From contig JALJCO010001038.1 of NCBI GenBank assembly GCA_023101725.1, positions 186,001 to 250,000 on the forward strand: a stretch of 64,000 nucleotides of DNA. The letters are read 5' to 3'. The notes below the pieces were generated by a model. That model saw only the letters and a program-made list of their open reading frames with translations. It was not told the origin of the DNA and did not search any database. Within the stretch, counting starts at the first letter, position 1. Every line of letters starts with the position of its first letter. A program made the position numbers and the translations under genes. This document shows positions 57,086 through 64,000 of this stretch, one piece after another. Source of the DNA: Atherinomorus stipes (lineage: Eukaryota > Chordata > Actinopteri > Atheriniformes > Atherinidae).

Positions 57086-58780
57086 TGATGCATGCATTGG
57101 TATGATTTAAATCTCCCCTCAAAGGAATCATTAATATTTATACCATCATAAGCTGTTGTTTAAATATTCAGCCATGAAGTATCAGTTTGCTACAGGGCAT
57201 GTTTAGGTTCGCTGGTCTGATATGGCTTTGTTTGGCGCAGACAGTAAAATTCTGTTATTGTAGCCGGAGGGATCAGTAAAATCTTCACAGCCCGTCCACT
57301 CTGTCATCCATAAACAACAACATGACTTAAATGGGAGAATATGTTTCTCATTTCTCCTGTAGATTATTGGACTGCAGGTGAAATCTGCAGAAACTGAAAC
57401 ACTGCCGAAGGAATGTAAATGTGTGTGTTGTCTCGTTTCCAAGTGTCTCTGGAGTGAATTTGAGGGTTCTGTGTTCTCGTTGTACATTTTCTTATATCAG
57501 TCATTTAGCTGATGCTTTTCCATGTGTAAAAAACGTGTGCTGCAACTCACTTCAGGAGTTAAAAACTCCAATATGACCTGTTACTTATAACATCTCCTTT
57601 ATGATGACTTTTCATCGGAGCCATTGTGAATTCGAGCCCAGAGTATTACTCCAACTCACAGGTGGTGTGATACAGCTCCCTATGAAAAAAAAAAAAAAAC
57701 ATAAAAACAAACCAAAATATCAGATTATTTTATTCTGAAGTGTGTATTTATAACAAAACAGTTTTATTATTAGATTTAAGAATTCTCAAATTCCAATAGG
57801 AGAGTGTTTTATAACTGTATCTGACAGGAAGATGAATAGAGAGTGGTTATGTACTTTTAGTATTTCTTAAACAAAATATTTCAGTCACTGTAGTGACAAA
57901 AATATGTCAGCCTCATTGGAGACATCAGTTTAAAGATACAGCAGTGACACAGGGGAGCAGAGAGGAGAGGAGGAGAATCCTGTTGTCTACCATGTAGCTC
58001 AAGAACACCTGTTTGGGGATCAACCCCCCCTCCTGTAAATCTCTGTTCAGAGAACAACCAGGATTCTCTGGAGGGAGAAGTTAAGAAGATATTTAGGACC
58101 TATTAATGGGGTTTGGTCCAGTCACATTTCAGCACGTGAAAGATCTGCAGATCAAAACCTCAAAACTTAAAACAATCACTCTTTGGCAACACTGCATGCA
58201 CTATTCACAGAAGTTAGGGCTATATTAAGCTTTTGGGTACAATTACAGGAAAATATAAAAAGTTCTGGGTGTAATGGGTGAATTGGTCCTTCCATCCTGA
58301 CAGTAGTCAATACATCATATATTTCATTAAAAAGAACGAAAAAGGAGGAGTGTTTAGCAGCTGTCCCATGTACAAGAGGCCACTGGTCTGTCCTCACTGT
58401 GTCCATCAATGAAATCGTGAAACTGATCAGGGTTAATTCAGTGTTCCTGATGAATCTAAAAGGTGCGTGTGAGTCAAAGACTTCACTAAAAGACAGAAAA
58501 CAGTGTCTCGTGAACCTTGTGTCACTGTCAGGATCAAAAGGAGCTGAGGAGTCAAATAATTTGCCATTTGCAGCGATCACTTGATTAAAGGTATGTAAAT
58601 CACTTTATTCAGTTGGTGGGAGTCCTTTTCTGTTAACTTCTGAAATGTTGCGCCAAATTAAAACTTGGGGAGGATGAAAGCTGGGGCTCCTTTTTGTTTT
58701 AATCTCTAAGATTGTGTTTGGTAAGTAAGAAGATGAAAGCATGTGAGTTGAACTCATTTAAACCTGAGCTACTGTAATGT
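57086..58780. other. Intergenic, no gene recognised
   Basis: A short A-run lies at 57684-57698. Open frames at 57203-57487 and 58176-58580 show no known domain. Confidence 0.35.
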
Positions 58781-58782
58781 TT

Positions 58783-59619
58783 TTACACTGACTGTTGAGA
58801 GAGGTGTACTGTTTTCCCCTCCTTGTAAATCTCACATTTGATGAGGGACCACAGGTTCTCTATGGGGTTCAGATCAGGTGAACAAGGAGGCCATGTCATT
58901 AGTTTTTCTTCTTTTAGACCCTTTCTTGCCAGCCACGCTGTGGAGTACTTGGATGCGTGTGATGGAGCATTGTCCTGCATGAAAATCATGTTTTTCTTGA
59001 AGGATGCAGACTTCTTCCTGTACCACTGGTTGAAGAAGGTGTCTTCCAGAAACTGGCAGTAGGACTGGGGGAGTTCTCAACCCGAAAAGGCCCCACAAGC
59101 TCATCTTTGATGGTACCAGCCCATACCAGTACCCCACCTCCACCTTGCTGGCGTCTGAGTCAGACTGGAGCTCTCTGCCCTTTACCGATCCAGCCACGGG
59201 CCCACATCCATCTGGCCCATCAAGACTCACTCTCATTTCATCAGTCCATAAAACCTTAGAGAAATCAGTCAGTCAGTCAGTCATTTTCTGTCGCTTATCC
59301 AGTTCAGGGTTGCGGGGTTTGGGGCCTATCCCAGCTGGTAAAAAGGGGAGAGGGGGGTACACCCTGGACAGGCTTAGAGAAATCAGTCTTGAGATATTTC
59401 TTGGCCCAGTCTTGACATTTCAGCTTGTGTGTCTTGTTCAGTGGTGGTCGCTTTTCAGCCTTTCTTACCTTGGCCCTGTTGACTATTTTGAATGAAACGC
59501 TTGATTGTTTGATGATCACGCTTCAGCAGCTTGGCAATTTTAAGATTGCTGCATTCGTCTGCAAGATATCTCACTGTTTTTGACTTTTCAGAGCCTGTCA
59601 AGTCCCTCTTCTGACCCAT
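58783..59619 (-). pseudogene. Tc1/mariner transposase, frameshifted and split by a SINE
   Basis: On the minus strand the start MGQKRDLTGSEKSKTVRYLA (ATG at 59619) leads through a helix-turn-helix and KKYLKTDFSK to an interruption at 59373. Past the insert, MRVSLDGPDG, the MIFMQDNAPSHASKYS block (second catalytic D) and PPCSPDLNPIENLWSLIK (third catalytic residue, here E) follow in order. Frameshifts occur around 59475 and 59070. The TDE that should precede MRVSLDG abuts the insertion. The outer flank to about 59840 carries GCCAAATAATT, the decayed end of a family ending in GCCTAATAATT. Confidence 0.8.
59265..59372 (-). mobile_element. tRNA-derived SINE, 3'-end-only copy with 16-bp target duplication
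   Basis: Only the last 100 bp or so of the family at 4146-4533 are present, inverted: (AGTC)n tail, TTATCCAGTTCAGGGTTG, then GGTACACCCTGGACAGG. CTTAGAGAAATCAGTC occurs at both borders (59255-59270 and 59373-59388). The first copy overlaps the tail repeat by a few bases. It interrupts a Tc1 transposase. Confidence 0.85.
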
Positions 59620-59844
59620 TTTGCCAAAGGAAAGGAAGTTGCCTAATAACTATGTTTGCCTAATACACCTGATATAGGGTGTTGATGTCATTAGACTACA
59701 ACCCTTCTCATTACAGAGATGCACATCACCTGATATGCTTAATTGGTAGTACGGTTTTGGCCTATACAGCTTGGAGTAAGACAACATGCATAAAGAGGAT
59801 GATGTGGTCAAAATACTCATTTGCCAAATAATTAAAGCTTGTAA

Positions 59845-60155
59845 TCTAAAGCTTCAATCTTTTTTTTTCCAAACAAATAAGGGTTTATGACATTACATAA
59901 CTCAACTCAACTTTTTAAGGGATCAAAGCAGTGGTGTAGTCTAGTTTACTCTAATTCTAATAGTTATAACCCCCCCCCCCCAAAAAAAAAAAAAAACAAC
60001 AAAAAAAAAAAAAAAAAAAAAAAAACAACTAGATGGAGTGCTGAGTGTACATTAATGAGAAATAAAATGACCTTTGATTTTAACAAATGGCTGCAATGAA
60101 ACAAAGACTGAAAACTTTAAAGGGATCTGAATGCTTTCCGTACCCACTGTATATA
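59845..60155. other. Intergenic with poly(C)/poly(A) tract
   Basis: C11 followed by long A-runs at about 59970-60025. No gene. Confidence 0.5.
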
Positions 60156-61124
60156 CAGTTGTCCTCAAAATTATACCATCCAATTAAAGAAGGAAAAAAA
60201 TCAGCTGTCAATAAGAAAATTTGAAATTGACAAAAGTAATAATAAATAACAATTCTATGAAAATCATGACATTGATTTTCAATTATGTTGTGAAAGAAAT
60301 ATTAAAAACAAACACGCAAAAAACAAAAAATTTAAACATGCATAATGGGGCTCCAAAGCTAAAATGTTGTTGAGCGACCTTTTAAAGACACACAACGGAA
60401 CTTTCAGCAGTTTTCTCAGTGACGCGCCCCCTATCGGCGGCTAAACTAGCATCCATCTTGTTCGTACCTGTACTGTAAGCTCACTCCAGCCAGTAAAAGA
60501 CAGTCTTATCTTGACTCTTGTTCTGTCCCTTCCTCTGTTTCTTTTCCTCTCTTCCTCCGGTGATGTTTCCTTGTGTTTCTTTACCGAATTCGACATGATG
60601 CGCATTCAAAACACTCGCGGGGTTGATCCCTGGTTTACATCCGGTTGAGTGACGCGGTGCTGCAACCAATAGTTGGCTGCAACGTCACGGTCGCGTCCCG
60701 GATGGAAATCTTACATAGTGCTGTTTCTGAGCCCCGGGACGGCTCTGGGCACTGACAGCTCGAAAATGCGCATAATGAATGTTGGTGTGACATCAAAACG
60801 AGTCAGAAACACAGATTTTTAAGGTCTAAAAGTTACGTTGTGTGTCTTTAAGGCAATCACTGCAATCAGGTGTTTTCTGTAATGTTCAAAAGGACTTCTA
60901 AACCTGTTGAAAGGTATGTTGGTCCACTGTTCACCAGAAAGGAGCTTTAATGTGTTTGGGACAGCTTTGTTTGATTTTTTTTTTCTTCTAATTATTATTT
61001 CCAACTACAATTCAAAGTCAATGTTTTATTTCACTAAATTTGTTATACTGTAGTTTATTGAATTAGTTTTGTGAACTAAGTCTTTCCTTTAATTGGAAGG
61101 TATGAATAACTTTGAGGATGACTG
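60156..61124. mobile_element. Tc1/mariner-type non-autonomous element with a nested MITE
   Basis: The left end CAGTTGTCCTCAAAATTAT and the inverse right end CAGTCATCCTCAAAGTTATT are matching inverted repeats. Both continue into TCCAATTAAAG-type sequence. TA precedes the left end. The interior near 60855-60960 (CAATCAGGTGTTTTCTGTAA, GTATGTTGGTCCACTGTTC) resembles untranslated flank of fish mariner elements. There is no transposase. The TTAA MITE at 60386-60847 is inserted in it. Confidence 0.65.
60386..60847. mobile_element. TTAA-flanked MITE nested in a mariner-type element
   Basis: The left end AGACACACAACGGAACTTTC and the inverse right end AGACACACAACGTAACTTTT are nearly identical. TTAA lies at 60382-60385 and 60848-60851. 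The interior is GC-richer than the host element. Confidence 0.75.
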
Positions 61125-61180
61125 CATATACAGTATATATCTATATCTATATCTATCTATATAGATATATATATATATAT
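61125..61180. repeat. (ATCT)n/(AT)n microsatellite
   Basis: Alternating ATATCT and AT units bordering the mariner-type element. Confidence 0.9.
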
Positions 61181-61421
61181 TAGGCATGTGCACAACTAAT
61201 CGATTAATTGATTAGTTGGAACGGTGCACAGAGTCGATATTTGTTTTTAAAAGTTGTTTGTTATGAATAATGTCTCATTGTGTTGGGACATGCTGCTGTA
61301 TATGGTCAAACAACAGTGCAGCCCCTTTAAGAGGGAGAGATGACGCATATCATTATGTTCAATCAGCTGACGTGCTGCGCTGCGAATGCTGAGTGGGGGG
61401 AGGGTCTGCGACGGTGACAGC
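61181..61421. other. Probable repeat edge
   Basis: ATTAGGCATGTGCACAACTA, then ATCGATTAATTGATTAGTTG (61180-61222), resembles the end of a hAT-type element. The partner end was not identified. Confidence 0.35.
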
Positions 61422-62557
61422 TAGGGATGTGCCGGTTTCCGGTTTCAAGGTATACCACGGTATTAAAACGTAGCGGTATGAAAACCATTACATTATCCGT
61501 CATACCTTCATACCTTCACCCAGTATGGACTTCATTCTGTCTTATAAAACACAGGGAGAGAGTGCAAGTCAGGTGTACACCGCCTGTCCTGACGCACACT
61601 TCCAGTCCGGGTCCGAAATTAACACTCGCCAGGCGCCAAATGCGACTAACATTTTCGTTTGGTGTGTAAATTTCAGAGCGCTGCTCACCGCATGGTGAGT
61701 AACCCTGCGTACACACCAAATACAATTTTGGCATCAAAATCGTGCCTGATACCTAAAGTTGGACGCTAGGTCGCAAAAAAGTCAGACACTTGATTTCCAG
61801 CTTCTTGATGCCCCTGAGGAGGGATGCCCAGCCAAGGTGCGCTCGACACGCGTCGAAGAAGTTGGCCTCTGAAAACAGATTTTCTACGTTTGATCTTCCC
61901 ATTCATTTCTGTAGGTCACGTGACTGCAGAGTTTCTCCCAAGAGAACATGGCGGATATCCCTTCAATTTTGGGTGGAAGTTGTTATTTTTTAACATACAT
62001 TGCGGCTCTACCATTGTTTTGATCTCTCTTCTAGCAAGAAGTATACACTTTTTTTTCACATCATCCATGCAGTTTATGTACACAATCCACAGTTTTTTTT
62101 GTTTCGACAGATATCCTGTCTGGTCTCAACAAAATTGTAGAAATACTACGTTTTTTCACTTTTTCACTTCGGTGGTTGCAACTCTTTTAACAATATACTG
62201 GAATAAGCCAGTGTTTTTGTAATCAGGCCTAAACACAACTCAATCTCACGGAAGTACATGAAATACGTTGATTATAATGATGTTTCAACACTTATTTCTG
62301 GTCCAAGCACGTAGGAAATTAGACCAATATCGTCAATAGCGGCCAACCCTGGCCAGTTGTCTGCACGACTTTCCTGTTTCTGGAACAAATTAAAGCACAA
62401 ATTAAATTTTGTGACTGGTGAAATTATGTTTTTTAATATCTCCATTGTAATTTCACCAATCAAATTGTGGTAGACTATTACAGTTTTGATCTTCTCTTTT
62501 ATCTTGTGTGCGTGTGTTGTTTCGCCATCCAGAAGTAAACAGTGATGCACATCCCTA
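61422..62557. mobile_element. Possible hAT-like element, no target duplication seen
   Basis: The left end TAGGGATGTGC and right end GCACATCCCTA are perfect inverses. GGTAT/ATACC-rich subterminal sequence follows the left end. The flanking 8 bp do not match, so the two ends may belong to different copies. A second repeat end (CGTACACACCAAATACAATT, 61700-61790), shared with the Harbinger element at 32675, lies inside. Confidence 0.4.
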
Positions 62558-63070
62558 ACTGGGTGCTGGATAAAAGTGGAACATAGATAAAGAGCAGAGA
62601 CCTGCACATCAGAAACAGCTTCCAAAGAGTTTTTAATGGGTAACGTGTCATTTTGGGAGTGCGGATATCTTTATTTTAATTCGCCATCCACACTTCACTT
62701 TCGGTCAAAGGGAATCCCGGAAGTGATGAATGTGGGAGTGCAACGTCATTCCTATTTCCAGGCCTATTTCAACATCATAATCAGCAAGACATTTTTATGG
62801 CACATTGGGTTTTACATGAAAGTCTGTTTCAGCCTCCCCTGGAAGTCTTTTTATTTTCTTTTATAAGAAAAAAAAAAAGGATTTTTATTGCCATTGCACG
62901 TATCCAATCAGCGTGTCTGACGGCTGTCTCTGTCCTCTTCTCATTGGCTGCGGTGAAGTGGCGGAACATTTGTCCAGAATGTCATAAACTGTGTGACTTG
63001 GCGCGCTGCCGTGATGTATGCAGCCGACGAATCCGCACTTTGCAGTCTGCAGACTTCAACATGAGACACA
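62558..63070. other. Intergenic, no gene recognised
   Basis: Contains CCAAT and ATTGG motifs (62907, 62943) and an A-run (62868-62878). No supported coding exon. Confidence 0.35.
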
Positions 63071-63534
63071 CCCTGGCTGTCTCCGAATGTCCTCCCTACT
63101 CCCTAACCCCTCATTCACTACATAGGGCTGCACTATATAGCAGACTATCTAGTGCCTTTATTCTGCCTGTAATTCGGACATGAAGTTGACTACTTTTTCC
63201 TCGCCGCAAATCACGTGATTACCAGCTAAATACCAGGTATTTTATTTACTTAAATTGTGTTTAATCCCTTTTCTGTTGTTTTTTCTCTTCTTTTTTTCTG
63301 CCGCTCGATGTGTTCAACACCTTGTGCCATTCAGCTCTCCTGACCGCAATGCATTGTGGTCTATATTGTCCCATCTAGGGACCATCGAAGCTCACTAGTT
63401 ATCAAGATGCATTGTGGGTAACTTTGAGTGCACTACTTTTTTCTTTCTGGACATTCGGACAGCCCTACAAAATCACGTGATCCCTATATAGGGCCCTATG
63501 TAGGGAGTAGGGTGGACATTCGGACACAGCCCCT
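63071..63534. mobile_element. MITE with TIRs over CGAATGTCC...CTACTCCCTA
   Basis: The left GGCTGTCTCCGAATGTCC and the inverse right GGCTGTGTCCGAATGTCC extend through CCTACTCCCTA. The interior has further CTATATAGGGC and TAGGGAC palindromic pieces. No coding capacity. Confidence 0.7.
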
Positions 63535-64000
63535 GAGAGTTCTACAGCGCGGGCCAAGAAAAGCGCAGCGCTGATGTCATCAACGACATGGCGACGGGCG
63601 ACATCTTAACCTCTTAACTCCCACCTTTTTAAGTAATCCTCGCCTATTTTGCATACCCAAATGGAAATGCAAATAACAGAGGAACTGTAAGGCCAAATTA
63701 CTTGTGTGAGACATCATTTGAAAGCTTACACCTTCTAGTTTCTGAAAATATAAATTAGAAAAGTGTGACTAAAACACAGCCTAAACTGCATCAGTTCAAA
63801 CATGGCCCATAATTGTTTTTTTCTTCTCGAAAATAATAGGTCTTTTTTTAATAACAGCAACAGGGACATGCTTGATATGAGGCATGTGTCATTACATTAC
63901 ATTTATTCTACATCATGTCAGTCACAATTGCAAGAAATTTCAGACCTCTAGGCCGAACAGTGTCAGAGCTATGGGACTTTTAACTTTTGTTATCACCAGC
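63535..64000. other. AT-rich end of window, possible piggyBac-like left end
   Basis: TTAA (63606-63609) is followed by CCTCTTAACTCCCACC, like the inverse of the 18389-18402 end. If it is a piggyBac-like element it runs past the window edge. Confidence 0.3.

Overview
This window looks like non-coding, transposon-dense DNA from a teleost fish. I found no exon of a conserved host gene. The assignment rests on the repeat content: several Tc1/mariner lineages, hAT, piggyBac and PIF/Harbinger elements, L2-like LINE pieces, Ty3/Gypsy reverse transcriptase, and three tRNA-derived SINE-like families of kinds known from ray-finned fish. The rest is AT-rich single-copy-looking sequence with microsatellites. 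I cannot name the species from sequence alone.

The centrepiece is a 4.77-kb DNA transposon at 13545-18310 that reads as complete. It has about 70-bp imperfect terminal inverted repeats, flanking AT dinucleotides, and two convergent spliced genes, both open over their full length once introns are removed. The rightward gene encodes a 515-aa THAP/DDE transposase. The leftward gene encodes a 596-aa protein with a SWIM zinc finger, a YqaJ-type exonuclease with all core residues, and a C-terminal PHD finger. This gene pair is the hallmark of the ISL2EU superfamily. An eroded THAP exon with related terminal sequence lies immediately upstream (about 12.24-13.34 kb). A third THAP-like exon, behind a GC-box/TATA promoter, lies immediately downstream (18.5-19.0 kb).

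Layout. 0-5 kb: a Gypsy RNase H fragment and a TTAA-flanked element (3.22-4.82 kb) carrying a tRNA-derived SINE with a perfect 12-bp duplication. 5-12 kb: a 206-bp hAT foldback with an 8-bp duplication, an 850-bp element whose arms are built from tandem repeats, a SINE copy, and a 1.04-kb hAT-like element. 12-19 kb: the THAP/ISL2EU cluster. 19-32 kb: microsatellites, an L2-like LINE relic, a GC-rich MITE, a broken Tc1 transposase, and a tandem tRNA-like repeat. 32-46 kb: Harbinger and other MITEs, a second copy of the tRNA-like dimer, and a LINE 3' end. 46-51 kb: a Harbinger relic, a hAT element with a BED zinc-finger remnant, a piggyBac relic whose transposase linker has become a 27-bp minisatellite, and a TTAA MITE. 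51-64 kb: Tc1 relics, one split by a SINE and one by a TTAA MITE, and further MITEs.

Only the ISL2EU genes look functional. Most other elements are non-autonomous or dead, and their nesting gives a relative order of insertion. Several low-repeat stretches look like candidate conserved non-coding elements, which would fit a gene desert, but that is inference and needs alignment to other fish.
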